Positions 8,278 to 16,732 of a stretch of 64,000 nt of DNA are shown piece by piece. The notes under the pieces were generated by a model. That model was not told where the DNA came from, ran no database searches, and saw only the letters and a list, made by a program, of their open reading frames with translations. Origin of the DNA: Streptomyces asoensis (lineage in GTDB: Bacteria; Actinomycetota; Actinomycetes; Streptomycetales; Streptomycetaceae); the NCBI RefSeq assembly GCF_013085465.1, contig NZ_CP049838.1, positions 5,146,001-5,210,000 on the forward strand. The letters run 5' to 3'. The position numbers and the translations under genes were made by a program. The stretch's first letter is position 1; each line of letters begins with the position of its first letter.

Positions 8278-9102
8278 CTACCGGGTGACCGCGAAGTTCC
8301 GCAGGATCGCCGCCGTCAGCTCCGGATCGCCCTCCGCCTTCACCCGGTCGGCGACCGCCTCCGCCGTCACCCGGCCGCAGGCCAGCCGCACGTACGTCTC
8401 CCAGTCGAGGGTGAACGCGGCGGCCGGGCCGAGCGCCGGGGCCGTCTCCAGGGTGCCGCGGCCCTGGATGTCGACGCGGATGGTGCGCAGGAACTCGATC
8501 GGCCCGTGCACGTCGAAGACGACCGCGGAGCTGCGCGGGGCGTCGGCCTTCTCGGCGACGACCGCCGGGAGTTCGGCGAGCAGCGCGTCGCGGGCGATGT
8601 GCGCGCCGGGCGAGTCGAGGTTGCCGGGACGGCCGAGGGCGGCGCGCAGGTCCTGCTCGTGCGCCCACACGTTGAACGCGTGCTTGCGCATGGACTCCTC
8701 GAGCGTGAGCTCGGTGCCGAGCGGGCCGCGCACCATCGTGGTGGGCTGGCGCGTCTCGTTGCGCAGCTGGCGGTTGCGGCGGATGACCGTGTACTCCAGC
8801 TCGGACGTCATCTCCGGCGCCGTGTGGTGGCGGCGGACGTCGACCTGCATCTCCATGTAGCGCTGGATGTCGTTGGTGACGTGGTACAGGTCGCGCGGCA
8901 GGGTGTGGATGGGGCGCGGGTCGCCGTACATCTCGCAGTCCAGCCCGATGACGTGCGACACGATGTCGCGCACCGACCAGCCGGGGCACGGCGTCCGGCG
9001 GTTCCAGTCCGCCTCCACCAGCGGCAGCACCAGCTCGGATATCGCTTCGATGGAGTGGGTCCAGGCGTCGGCGTAGGGCTGGAGGGTGGGATGCAGACTC
9101 AC
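8278..9102 (-). CDS. Maleylpyruvate isomerase family (DinB-fold) protein
   Basis: A 274-aa protein of the actinobacterial mycothiol-dependent maleylpyruvate isomerase/DinB superfamily. The N-terminal four-helix bundle has the signature WNRRTPCPGWSVRDIVSHVIG near residues 35-55, with the conserved metal-ligand-type His. The C-terminal part resembles an SCP2-like MDMPI C domain (TLDWETYVRLACGRVTAE). Such proteins are usually mycothiol S-transferases of unknown substrate. It is a single gene convergent to the carboxypeptidase. The start has no strong competing ATG upstream. Confidence 0.75.
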   Translation of the reverse strand: MSLHPTLQPYADAWTHSIEAISELVLPLVEADWNRRTPCPGWSVRDIVSHVIGLDCEMYGDPRPIHTLPRDLYHVTNDIQRYMEMQVDVRRHHTAPEMTSELEYTVIRRNRQLRNETRQPTTMVRGPLGTELTLEESMRKHAFNVWAHEQDLRAALGRPGNLDSPGAHIARDALLAELPAVVAEKADAPRSSAVVFDVHGPIEFLRTIRVDIQGRGTLETAPALGPAAAFTLDWETYVRLACGRVTAEAVADRVKAEGDPELTAAILRNFAVTR

Positions 9103-9284
9103 GGAAACGGGACCCCTCGGCGGTCGGTACTCGGGTGGGTTGTGGCGGCGTTGCCAGCGGGAGGTGGCGGTGTCGGCGGGTGTCTCGGAACGCTAAGTTA
9201 CGCTGCTGTGAGGCACCCCGGCAGTGCTTTCGTGTGACGATCGTAGGCCCGTGTGGACGACTCGAATGCCAGGACGGTGGTAGT

Positions 9285-10112
9285 GTGCGCGCCTCTCTGA
9301 TCCAGATCGCCGTAGAAGAGGGCGAATCGGTCGAATCGCGCCGGGTGCGGGTCGCCGCGCTGGTGCGGGAACAGGCGGGTGCCGCCGACCTCGTGGTGCT
9401 GCCCGAGCTGTGGACGACCGGAGCGTTCGCCTACGAGGAGTTCGGCAGCGAGGCCGAGCCCCTGGAAGGGCCGACGTACGAGGCGATGGCCAAGGCCGCG
9501 AGCGACGCGGGCGTGTGGCTGCACGCGGGCTCGATCCCGGAGCGGGCTCCGTCCGGCGACTCCGCCGCGGGCGAGGGCCCCCTCTACAACACGTCTCTCG
9601 TCTTCTCCCCCTCCGGTGAGCTGGCCGCCGCCTACCGCAAGATCCACCGCTTCGGCTTCGACAAGGGCGAGGCCGTGCTGATGGGCGCGGGCGAGGAGCT
9701 GGTGACGGTCCGCCTCCCCGGGACGACCGTCGGTGTCGCCACCTGCTACGACCTCCGTTTCCCCGAACTCTTCCGCGGTCTCGTCGACGCCGGCGCCGAG
9801 ACCCTCGTGATCCCCGCGGGCTGGCCGGAGCGCCGCCGGGCGCACTGGACGCTGCTGGCCCGGGCGCGGGCGGTCGAGAACCAGGCGTTCGTGCTCGCGT
9901 GTGGAACGGCCGGGACGCATGCCGGAGTTCCGCAGGCGGGTCACTCGATCGTGGTGGATCCGTGGGGCGAGGTGCTGGCGGAGGCGGGTTCCGGCGAGGA
10001 GGTCCTGACGGTCGAGTTCGACCCGTCCAGGGTCGCCACGACCCGGGAGCAGTTCCCGGCCCTGAAGGACCGGGTACTCGGCCTGCGCACTCCCGAACGC
10101 CGACAGCCCTAG
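9285..10112 (+). CDS. Carbon-nitrogen hydrolase (nitrilase superfamily)
   Basis: A 275-aa amidase-type enzyme with the Glu-Lys-Cys triad: E41 in VVLPELW, Lys in AAYRKIHRFGFDKG, and Cys in VATCYDLRFPELF. The overall order matches omega-amidase-like nitrilase-superfamily enzymes; the substrate is unknown. GTG 9285 is chosen because the protein then starts MRASLIQIAV, the first beta strand of the fold. The frame stays open 50 codons upstream but without conserved character. GGTGG precedes the start. The next gene is on the opposite strand. Confidence 0.82.
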   Translation: MRASLIQIAVEEGESVESRRVRVAALVREQAGAADLVVLPELWTTGAFAYEEFGSEAEPLEGPTYEAMAKAASDAGVWLHAGSIPERAPSGDSAAGEGPLYNTSLVFSPSGELAAAYRKIHRFGFDKGEAVLMGAGEELVTVRLPGTTVGVATCYDLRFPELFRGLVDAGAETLVIPAGWPERRRAHWTLLARARAVENQAFVLACGTAGTHAGVPQAGHSIVVDPWGEVLAEAGSGEEVLTVEFDPSRVATTREQFPALKDRVLGLRTPERRQP

Positions 10113-10148
10113 TCGGCCCTGGTAAGCCCTGGTAGGCCCTGACCGGTC

Positions 10149-10643
10149 CTAGTCCTCGCGTTCCTTGTCGGCGAGGTGGATCACGCACACCGCCACCGCG
10201 ATCAGCAGCGCCGGATCCGCGTCCTCCCGTACGACGTCGACGCCGTACGTCTCCCGCACGTGCAGCCACCGCCGGGAGACGACGGCCAGCAGTTCGCCGT
10301 CGTACTCGACCGCGAACTCCCGGTCGAGGATCTTGCCGCTGACGTCGAGTTCGGTGCGGCCGTCCGCCAGGGCCACCCGGTAGTGGTTGCGCAGCAGCGA
10401 CAGCCGCTTGCGCCGGATCGTGGCCAGCGGCTCGCCGTCCCGTTCGATCACCATCGTGTCCCGCAGGGCGAACATCTTCTGGTGGATGTCGATCAGGACC
10501 CGCCCATGGGTGTCCTTCAGCTCGAAGGTGTCCCGCAGCCGCATCGCCTTGCCGTCGACGAGGTACACCTTGTTGCCGTGGTCGTCCTCGATCCAGTAGT
10601 CGTCACCGAAGCCGAGGAGCCGGTCGCGTACGAGGAATCTCAT
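10149..10643 (-). CDS. LURP-one-related family protein
   Basis: A 164-aa protein starting MRFLVRDRLLGFGDDYWIED. The repeated short beta strands (KVYLVDGKAMRLRDTFELKD, GRVLIDIHQKM, LDVSGKILDREF) match the LURP-one/Tubby C-like fold (YxjI group). In the fold family this beta barrel surrounds a helix; biochemical function is unknown. ATG 10643 is chosen as the conserved start; the frame runs on upstream as shadow. It is convergent with the nitrilase gene. Confidence 0.75.
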   Translation of the reverse strand: MRFLVRDRLLGFGDDYWIEDDHGNKVYLVDGKAMRLRDTFELKDTHGRVLIDIHQKMFALRDTMVIERDGEPLATIRRKRLSLLRNHYRVALADGRTELDVSGKILDREFAVEYDGELLAVVSRRWLHVRETYGVDVVREDADPALLIAVAVCVIHLADKERED

Positions 10644-10753
10644 GCGGTCACGACTTCCCCGGCGGCCGGTCCGAAACGCCGCCGGTAGGCCGATGGGCCG
10701 AGTCCGGGGCACGTGCCGGCGGGACTGTCGGTGGCCGGTGGCACTCTTGGGGC

Positions 10754-11092
10754 ATGCCCGACTCCGCCCCGGCCCCGACTCCCCGCCGCGTCCGCGTCCG
10801 CGCCCCCGAGCTGATCGGCAAGGGCGGTTGGCTGAACACGGGCGAGGGCGCGGGCACGGACCTCTCCCGCACACTGGAACTCGACCCGGCGGTCCCGGAG
10901 GGCGTGCTGCACATCTTCGCGATGGCCGCCTCGTGCGACGACGATCCGGCTGGGGGCATCTCCCGGTCGAAGACCGGGGGAGAGTACCCCGCCTGCCATG
11001 TCCACCAGCAGGACTGGGGTGTTCCGGTCCGCCTCACCGAGGGCGGGGCGGACCGGTTGCCGTTGGTCCTGGCCGGACTGGACGAGAAGTAG
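10754..11092 (+). pseudogene. Remnant of thioredoxin-like/NHL-repeat protein (internal deletion)
   Basis: The open frame encodes 112 aa. The first ~28 residues (RRVRVRAPELIGKGGWLNTG) match the N-terminus of the long actinobacterial thioredoxin-like NHL-repeat proteins. The remainder (LELDPAVPEGVLHIFAMAASCDDD, then YPACHVHQQDWGVPVRLTEG) matches their extreme C-terminus. The thioredoxin CxxC and all NHL blades, some 500 residues, are missing, so this looks like an in-frame deletion product. In addition a hairpin-forming insert splits the conserved C-terminal part. The identification is from memory of the family; a small functional protein is possible but less likely. Confidence 0.6.
10950..10983 (+). 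repeat. ~33-bp hairpin insert in coding sequence
   Basis: CTCCCGGTC (10960-10968) and GACCGGGGGAG (10972-10982) form an imperfect hairpin flanked by TGGGGGCAT. It adds about 11 residues (GGISRSKTGGE) where relatives read continuously. It has the look of a short Streptomyces palindromic interspersed element. Confidence 0.5.
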
Positions 11093-11119
11093 CGGGACGC
11101 GGCCAGAATTCGCCCCGGC

Positions 11120-13480
11120 TCACACCCCCGCAGCCTCCTGCGATTCCTCGTCCGTCTCTTCACCTTCGGCGGACGGCTCGCCGCCCCGGACGGTCCTCCG
11201 GCGGAGGTTCTCCACATCCGTCTGGAGGCCGATGAGCAGCTCGTGCAGTTCGTCGAGGACGGACAGGGGGACGATGGGGGTGTGCCCGCCGACCTCTGGT
11301 TCCAGGGCGTGCAGATGGTCGAGCGCGTCCCGGGCCGCCGTCACACTCTGCCGCAACACGTGCCGGTGGTCCGCGGCGCGCTGGCTGGCAGGCCGGGAGA
11401 GCAGCGGTGGTGGGACCGCGCCCCACGGTGACCGCGTCGAATCCGCCTGATCGGTATCGCTGCCGTGGTCCGCCGCGTCGGTCTGTTCTGTCCCGGTTCC
11501 CTCAGTGGCGGCCACCCCAGCGCCCGGGCCCGTGCTTGTGCCCGTGGCGCCCGGTTCCGGCGGAACGGGGACGTACTGCTGCGGGACAACGACGGTCCTC
11601 GGCGGGTGCGCCTTGAGGGCGCGGGCCGGATCTGAAGCCCAGACCACGTCCCACTGGTGCAGCGTCACCGGCACCCCGTCGGCGTCGCGAGCGATCTTGT
11701 CCTCGGCCTCCAGGTCGACCTTGAAATGGACGTACGGCGTGTCAGTTCCGTCCTGTGACTTCTCCTTGCGGGTCAGCTGGCGCATGGTGACCGCGTTTTC
11801 GGGCAGGTCATCGCTGCGGAAGCGGTCCGCCGCCAGAGCGAGGGTCCACAGCCCCAGCTCGTTGCCTTCCTCGGAGAGACCCTCGATGACCAGGCTGACA
11901 TCGGCGCGGAACGGGACGCCGCCCTTCTCCCGGGGAGCGCTCAGCGCCGATCCGACGTTGCGGGTGAGGAGCTTGTCCGCGATCAACGCCATGCCGCCCG
12001 CCACGGCGAGGGTGCAGCGGGCATCGATGTCACCGGCCAGAGCGGGGGCCACCAGGCTGGTGAAGTCGCCGGTGGGGTGGGGCTCCCACTCCCCGACCAC
12101 GTCGGCGGTGAGGACGCCGCCGTTGTTCCAGGCGTTGCGGGCCTGGGCCGTGACCAGTTTCTTGCGCGAGCGCCAAGGGAGGTCGATCAGCGGGCCGAGG
12201 AGTTCCGCGAAGCCCTTGAGTCCCATGCGCCTGCCGCCCTTGATGGCCTTGGCCTGGTCCTTCAGGCGTTCCAGTAGCTCTGGCCGGCTCAGCGCGTGCA
12301 CGAGGTAGACACCGCGCCACAGTGCGGTGCCGGGTGGGTCCCCCGCGAACACCTGTGGCAGTTCCTCCACGGTGATCCGTCCCACGGCCAGACCGTAGAC
12401 GACCTGGAGGTCGCTTTTGCGTACCTGCGCGTCGCCCAGCTGGATCACTCGCTTCAGCGCACGGGTGGCGACCTCGACGTTCTGGGCCGCCGTGTCCCAC
12501 TGCTTGAACTCGACGTGCACCGAGGCCAGTACGGAGCGGATCGCGTCGTCGAAGATGTCCTCGGAGGCGAGCAGGTGGTCCGGGTGCCCTTCGGCCCCGA
12601 CGGCGATCTGGGCGGGCAGGACGAAGGTCTGGGCGATCTGGGCGGCACGCACCCCTGGTTCGGGGGCGGCCATTTCCTGGGCGAACTCTTCTCGGAGTCC
12701 TTGACGCCACCGCTCCCTGCTCGCGGCGAGCCGCTCGCCGAGCGGGCTGCTACCGGTCGTCGGCGCGGCGCCCGGTTTCCCCAACAGGGAGTCCACGGCG
12801 AGGGTCGCGGCCTCGGCGGGCTCCGCGCCCGGGCCGGCGAGTACGGCCCAGGAGCTCGCCATGCGGGTGATGCCATCGCGTACGACGAGGGAATACAGGG
12901 GGTCGGTGCCGTCCTCGAAGGTGATCTCGACGGGGTGGGTGATCACGTTGCGGGTGACACCGCGGGCGAGGATGGAAGCCGCGTAGCTGTTGAGGGACAG
13001 CGTGCCGTGGATGGTCTGCCACATGTGGTCCCGCAGGTGCTGAAGGTCCTTGTACCGGTATCCGATGACCGCGCAGGGGCGGCCCTCGCTGGTGATCCCC
13101 TGGACCTGGGGGTCGGCGATCTCCATGACCTCCATGCCGGTGCGAGGCTGGATGCCCGGCAGCATCTCGTTCAGCCGGACGCGGGTGACAACGGAACGCA
13201 GGGTCGCGCCCTCGACGTTCTCCACCATCAGCAGTCCGTTGGGCTCCTCTTCGGTGGAGCGGAGCTGGACGGCCAGTCCGTCGGGTCCGGTGGTGGAGCG
13301 CGCGACAGCCTGCCAGGCGGCGTCCGGCAGCGGAGTCGCCGGATTGGCGTTGCCGGCTTCGACGACCTTGGCGATGTCCCGCTCCCCGGGGCTGCCTGGC
13401 AGCGTGGGTTCGATGTTGGACACCAGGACGGAGTCCGAACCCCACTGGACAGTGAGGGAGCGGGGTGAATGCAGGGGCAT
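11120..13480 (-). CDS. Unrecognised 786-aa accessory protein with DGxTR motif
   Basis: I do not recognise this protein firmly. ATG 13480 is set by a GGAGG eight bases upstream. Residues about 170-210 read GVTRNVITHPVEITFEDG then YSLVVRDGITRMASSW. A D-G-x-x-R after a beta strand recalls the ParB/DndB/DGQHR fold, where this motif binds nucleotide. The middle is mixed alpha/beta, and the C-terminal 150 residues are a Pro/Thr/Gly linker followed by a charged helical tail. It lies in an islet with two other unfamiliar genes on the same strand. A hairpin separates it from the preceding gene. A defence or DNA-metabolism role is plausible from islet context, not shown. Confidence 0.75.
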   Translation of the reverse strand: MPLHSPRSLTVQWGSDSVLVSNIEPTLPGSPGERDIAKVVEAGNANPATPLPDAAWQAVARSTTGPDGLAVQLRSTEEEPNGLLMVENVEGATLRSVVTRVRLNEMLPGIQPRTGMEVMEIADPQVQGITSEGRPCAVIGYRYKDLQHLRDHMWQTIHGTLSLNSYAASILARGVTRNVITHPVEITFEDGTDPLYSLVVRDGITRMASSWAVLAGPGAEPAEAATLAVDSLLGKPGAAPTTGSSPLGERLAASRERWRQGLREEFAQEMAAPEPGVRAAQIAQTFVLPAQIAVGAEGHPDHLLASEDIFDDAIRSVLASVHVEFKQWDTAAQNVEVATRALKRVIQLGDAQVRKSDLQVVYGLAVGRITVEELPQVFAGDPPGTALWRGVYLVHALSRPELLERLKDQAKAIKGGRRMGLKGFAELLGPLIDLPWRSRKKLVTAQARNAWNNGGVLTADVVGEWEPHPTGDFTSLVAPALAGDIDARCTLAVAGGMALIADKLLTRNVGSALSAPREKGGVPFRADVSLVIEGLSEEGNELGLWTLALAADRFRSDDLPENAVTMRQLTRKEKSQDGTDTPYVHFKVDLEAEDKIARDADGVPVTLHQWDVVWASDPARALKAHPPRTVVVPQQYVPVPPEPGATGTSTGPGAGVAATEGTGTEQTDAADHGSDTDQADSTRSPWGAVPPPLLSRPASQRAADHRHVLRQSVTAARDALDHLHALEPEVGGHTPIVPLSVLDELHELLIGLQTDVENLRRRTVRGGEPSAEGEETDEESQEAAGV

Positions 13481-13520
13481 ACGGGGCCTCCGGAGCACGG
13501 GGAGAAATGAAGAAACTGGA

Positions 13521-13562
13521 CACCGGACCGGCCGGCGAACCGGGGCAGCGGCCGGTCCGGTG
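13521..13562 (-). terminator. Hairpin between islet genes
   Basis: CACCGGACCGGCCG (13521-13534) pairs perfectly with 13549-13562 around a 14-base loop. It lies downstream of the 238-aa gene and upstream of the 786-aa gene, so it would end or attenuate read-through. Confidence 0.7.
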
Positions 13563-13640
13563 CCGTAGATCACAACGCGAAGGGGCTTTGCTGGAAGGGA
13601 CCTTGCTCGAACGTGCCTTGGGATCAGAACGCGAAGGCGC

Positions 13641-14357
13641 CTAGCGCGAAGCGGCCTCGGATCCGAATTCGAGGGGGCCATCGGCTCCGGGCAGGAGCTC
13701 CGGGAACCAGTTGGGCAGGAGGCGGCGGTTGTGCAGCCGCGCCCAGTGCCGGTAGGCGCAGTAGGCCACGAACTCGGCAGGTTCCAGAAGGGAGTCGACC
13801 TCGGCCGTCCCGTACGGGAGGGCGTCCAGGGAAGTGGGTTCCAGGCCGGGAGTGAGCCGGTGGTAGGCCGTGACGGCGCTGCTCATACGGATCACCGCGA
13901 GCGCGGTGGTTTCTTCGACCGCTTGACGCCGCGCGAGCGTCTTGAGCAGGGCATCGGTCGTTGCCGTGGCGTGGAGGCCATGTCCACAGGCGGTGCCGAC
14001 CGTGGTGCCGGGCAGTGCGGCGATCACGTCGATGCCGCGCCGCAGGACGTAGCGGTAGCTCCACTTCTCGGCCTTGCTGGGACCGGGCCTGCCTGATGTG
14101 CCGCGTGACCTGCCCTGACCGGCGGCGAGCTTCCTGGCGCGGAGGCGGTCGTGGGGCCGGATGTTCAGGGCAGGATCCGCATGCAGACCCTGACGGAACT
14201 CGCCCCAGGCGGCAGCCGCCTTGGACAGGGCGTCCGGGGTGGTTCGCAGCCAGCCGACGACGCTCACGTCGCGGTCTCCCGACAGGACTCCCAGGTAGAG
14301 CGCATTATGCAAATTCGCGTTCGCGAATTTAATAGATCGATTCTCGTCAGCATCCAT
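13641..14357 (-). CDS. Unrecognised 238-aa accessory protein
   Basis: No family recognised. The start MDADENRSIKFANANLHNAL (ATG 14357) is chosen because GGAG lies six bases before it; ATG 14369 is an alternative. It is a soluble, mainly helical protein with an Arg/Lys-rich middle (RPHDRLRARKLAAGQGRSR). The C-terminal YCAYRHWARLHNRRLLPNWFP looks conserved. It is the middle gene of a three-gene, same-strand islet. The DNA upstream (14290-14520) is visibly less GC-rich than the neighbourhood, which fits horizontal acquisition. Confidence 0.65.
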   Translation of the reverse strand: MDADENRSIKFANANLHNALYLGVLSGDRDVSVVGWLRTTPDALSKAAAAWGEFRQGLHADPALNIRPHDRLRARKLAAGQGRSRGTSGRPGPSKAEKWSYRYVLRRGIDVIAALPGTTVGTACGHGLHATATTDALLKTLARRQAVEETTALAVIRMSSAVTAYHRLTPGLEPTSLDALPYGTAEVDSLLEPAEFVAYCAYRHWARLHNRRLLPNWFPELLPGADGPLEFGSEAASR

Positions 14358-14519
14358 GACGTACTCCATTGCGCAGCAACAGACTGTGATGGAGCTCCAG
14401 CGCAACGCGGGCTCGGCGCGTCGCGTGGGAATCGTCTCGCGCAGAAAGTGACCGTAGTCGCTTGCGCCCCCCTCTTTCAATTCGTTTCGCGTATTACGGG
14501 CCGGAGTGACTGGTTCCGT

Positions 14520-14864
14520 TCAGTTCACGGTCAACTGGGCCCTTGCCTCGGGGTAGTTCTCGAAGAGCCGGGGCAAGGGGTTCTGCCCCAGCCGGTCGAG
14601 GAGGACCAGCGACGTCGCGACGTCGATCACCTGGCCGAGGGGGCTGGCCTTCGCGATCACGAACACGAACTCGTTCTCCGAGGTCGGCAGCCGCCGGGGC
14701 AGCGTGATGAGCCCCAGGTCGTCGAACGCCTCAGTGATCTGCTCGCACAGCTCGGTGCTCAGCCGGGAGCGTTCCGGCGCGGCGTACTTCTTGATGAAGC
14801 GCATCGAGAGGCGCTTGATGCCGTGGTCCACCTCTACGGCGTGAGCGATAACGGTGAAGTTCAT
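14520..14864 (-). CDS. Small 114-aa islet protein, probably autoregulated
   Basis: A 114-aa soluble protein (MNFTVIAHAVEVDHGIKRLS...), unrecognised. The ATG sits directly behind a perfect 21-bp palindrome that contains the AT-rich TAATCT. There is no ribosome site, so a leaderless message starting at or next to the ATG is likely. A repressor bound at the palindrome would block the promoter. The protein has no obvious helix-turn-helix. It is first of the three islet genes. Confidence 0.65.
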   Translation of the reverse strand: MNFTVIAHAVEVDHGIKRLSMRFIKKYAAPERSRLSTELCEQITEAFDDLGLITLPRRLPTSENEFVFVIAKASPLGQVIDVATSLVLLDRLGQNPLPRLFENYPEARAQLTVN

Positions 14865-14885
14865 AACTCAGTAGATTACTGAGTT
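14865..14885. promoter_or_regulatory. Perfect palindromic operator overlapping -10
   Basis: AACTCAGTA-GAT-TACTGAGTT has 9-bp arms around 3 bases, abutting the start codon of the 114-aa gene. On the reverse strand it contains TAATCT as a candidate -10. A further CTCAGCAACTAACTCAG lies just upstream. Confidence 0.7.
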
Positions 14886-14914
14886 AGTTGCTGAGGTGAG
14901 GAGCCTTCGAGCGA

Positions 14915-14944
14915 GGTGCCCTTCACATGTTCAGGAAGGGCACC
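14915..14944 (-). terminator. Terminator of the DUF6458-like gene
   Basis: GGTGCCCTTC (14915-14924) pairs with GAAGGGCACC (14935-14944) around a 10-base loop, immediately 3' of the 82-aa membrane protein gene. Confidence 0.75.
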
Positions 14945-14947
14945 CGC

Positions 14948-15196
14948 TCAGACGCCGTAGCCGCCGTTGTAGCCGTCGCGTTGGTGCCGTTCCGTCTCGA
15001 CCACCGTGGTCGAGGTCGGAGGCACCATCACCCGGCGGCGCCGGGCGATGCTGCTGAACGTCGTCACGCCGATCAGTCCGACGATCATCAGGATGACGCC
15101 GACCAGATCGAGATTGACGCCCTGCATGTCCCAGTCCGTCGCGAACGTGAGGATGGCTCCCACGGCGATGAGGATGATGCATCCGCCGAGGCCCAT
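14948..15196 (-). CDS. Small two-helix membrane protein (DUF6458-like)
   Basis: An 82-aa protein with two hydrophobic helices: GLGGCIILIAVGAILTFA and LDLVGVILMIVGLIGVTTF. A cytoplasmic ARRRRVMVPP follows, with a hydrophilic tail ending YNGGYGV. This is the layout of the actinobacterial DUF6458 family, with function unknown. The ATG has AGGAGG at good spacing. It is monocistronic, with its own terminator at 14915-14944. Confidence 0.8.
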   Translation of the reverse strand: MGLGGCIILIAVGAILTFATDWDMQGVNLDLVGVILMIVGLIGVTTFSSIARRRRVMVPPTSTTVVETERHQRDGYNGGYGV

Positions 15197-15289
15197 GATG
15201 TTGCCTCCTGTCCGGTGTACCGGCCACTCCGGTTCACCACCGGATCCGGGTACCCCGGGGCCCGACTCCCATGCGCGGCGGCCGACTTG

Positions 15290-16612
15290 CTACCCCTCCA
15301 GGAACGCCACCAGCGCGTTGGCCAGCAGGTACGGGTCGGCGTCGCCGCACAACTCCCGTGCGCTGTGCATCGACAGGATGGCCACGCCGATGTCGACCGT
15401 GCGGATACCGTGCCGGGCGGCGGTGATCGGGCCGATGGTCGTGCCGCAGGGCATGGAGTTGTTGGAGACGAAGTTCTGGAACGGCACGCCCGCCTTCTCG
15501 CAGGCGGCGGCGAAGATCGCCCGGCCCGAACCGTCGGTCGCGTAGCGGTTGTTGACGTTGACCTTGAGGATCGGGCCGCCGTTGACCCGCGGGTGATGCG
15601 TGGGGTCGTGCCGCTCCGCGTAGTTGGGGTGGACGGCGTGACCGGTGTCGGAGGACAGACAGACGGTGCCCGCGAAGGCTCTCGCCCGGTCCTCGTACGA
15701 CCCTCCGCGCGCGAACACCGAACGCTCCAGCACGCTGCCCAGCAGCGGCCCGTCCGCGCCGGTGTCCGACTGCGAGCCGTTCTCCTCGTGGTCGAAGGCG
15801 GCCAGCACCGGGATGTACGGCAGTCCCTCGCCGCCGGTCGCCACGGCCGTCAGCGCGGCCGTACCTGCGTGCACGGAGAGCAGGTTGTCCATCCGGGGAC
15901 CGGCCACCAGCTCCTCGTCGCGGCCCAGATAGGCGGGCGGCTCCACGGAGTGCGCCATCAGGTCCCAGCCGGTGACCTGGCCCGCGGCCAGCCCGGCCTC
16001 CTGCTCCAGGAAGGCGATCAGGTCGCCGTCGCGCACGTCGTTCGCCAGGCCCCAGACGGGCTGGAGGTGGCGCTGCTTGTCGAGCTTGAGGCCGTCGGTG
16101 TTGACCGCCCGGTCCAGGTGGATGGCGAGTTGGGGGACCCGCAGCAGTGGGCGGCCGATGTCGACCAGGCGCGTCGAGCCGTCCCGCAGGGTCAGCCGGC
16201 CCGCCAGGCCCAGGTCGCGGTCGAGCCAGGAGTTGAGCAGCGGACCGCCGTAGATCTCCACGGCCACCTGGCGCCAGCCGTGCGCCCCGGTGTCGGGCAG
16301 CGGCTTGACGCGCAGGTTCGGGGAGTCGGTGTGCGCGCCGATGATCCGGAACGGCGTGTGCGGCGCGGCGCCCTCGGGCACGTACCAGGCCACGATCGCG
16401 CCGCCGCGCAGCACGTACCTGCCACCGCTCCCCGCCGCGGAGGCCGCCGAGGTCTCCGCGTCCCAGGCGTCCGTCTCCGAGACCTGCCTGAACCCGGCCT
16501 TCTCCAGGCGCTCGGCCGCGTTCGCCACGGCGTGGTACGGCGACGGGCTCGCCGTCAGGAACGTCATGAGGTCGTCGGTGTGGCCGCGGTCGAAGCGGGA
16601 GGGTGCGCTCAT
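15290..16612 (-). CDS. M18 family aminopeptidase
   Basis: A 440-aa cytosolic zinc aminopeptidase removing N-terminal (typically acidic) residues. The metal-site motifs of family M18 are present: GAHTDSPNLRVKP early, FDHEENGSQSDTGADG in the middle and ISxHSAREL-type SMHSARELCG near the end. The length fits the family. The ATG at 16612 has AAGGTG six bases upstream; a GTG at 16621 is in frame but less likely. The gene is on its own, downstream of a hairpin that ends the acyl-CoA dehydrogenase message. Confidence 0.9.
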   Translation of the reverse strand: MSAPSRFDRGHTDDLMTFLTASPSPYHAVANAAERLEKAGFRQVSETDAWDAETSAASAAGSGGRYVLRGGAIVAWYVPEGAAPHTPFRIIGAHTDSPNLRVKPLPDTGAHGWRQVAVEIYGGPLLNSWLDRDLGLAGRLTLRDGSTRLVDIGRPLLRVPQLAIHLDRAVNTDGLKLDKQRHLQPVWGLANDVRDGDLIAFLEQEAGLAAGQVTGWDLMAHSVEPPAYLGRDEELVAGPRMDNLLSVHAGTAALTAVATGGEGLPYIPVLAAFDHEENGSQSDTGADGPLLGSVLERSVFARGGSYEDRARAFAGTVCLSSDTGHAVHPNYAERHDPTHHPRVNGGPILKVNVNNRYATDGSGRAIFAAACEKAGVPFQNFVSNNSMPCGTTIGPITAARHGIRTVDIGVAILSMHSARELCGDADPYLLANALVAFLEG

Positions 16613-16633
16613 GGGGTTCACCTTAACGACGTA

Positions 16634-16670
16634 CGAGAGCCCGCTCCCGGTGATGGGGAGCGGGCCCTCG
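16634..16670 (-). terminator. Hairpin after the acyl-CoA dehydrogenase gene
   Basis: CGAGAGCCCGCTCCC (16634-16648) pairs with GGGAGCGGGCCCTCG (16656-16670) with one mismatch. It ends only about 20 bases before the M18 start codon, so it might also act on that message. Confidence 0.7.
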
Positions 16671-16732
16671 TGAGGACAATGTGGAGTGTCGCGCGGTTGT
16701 GCGGATGCGTCCTGGAACGCGGCCTCTGAGTG

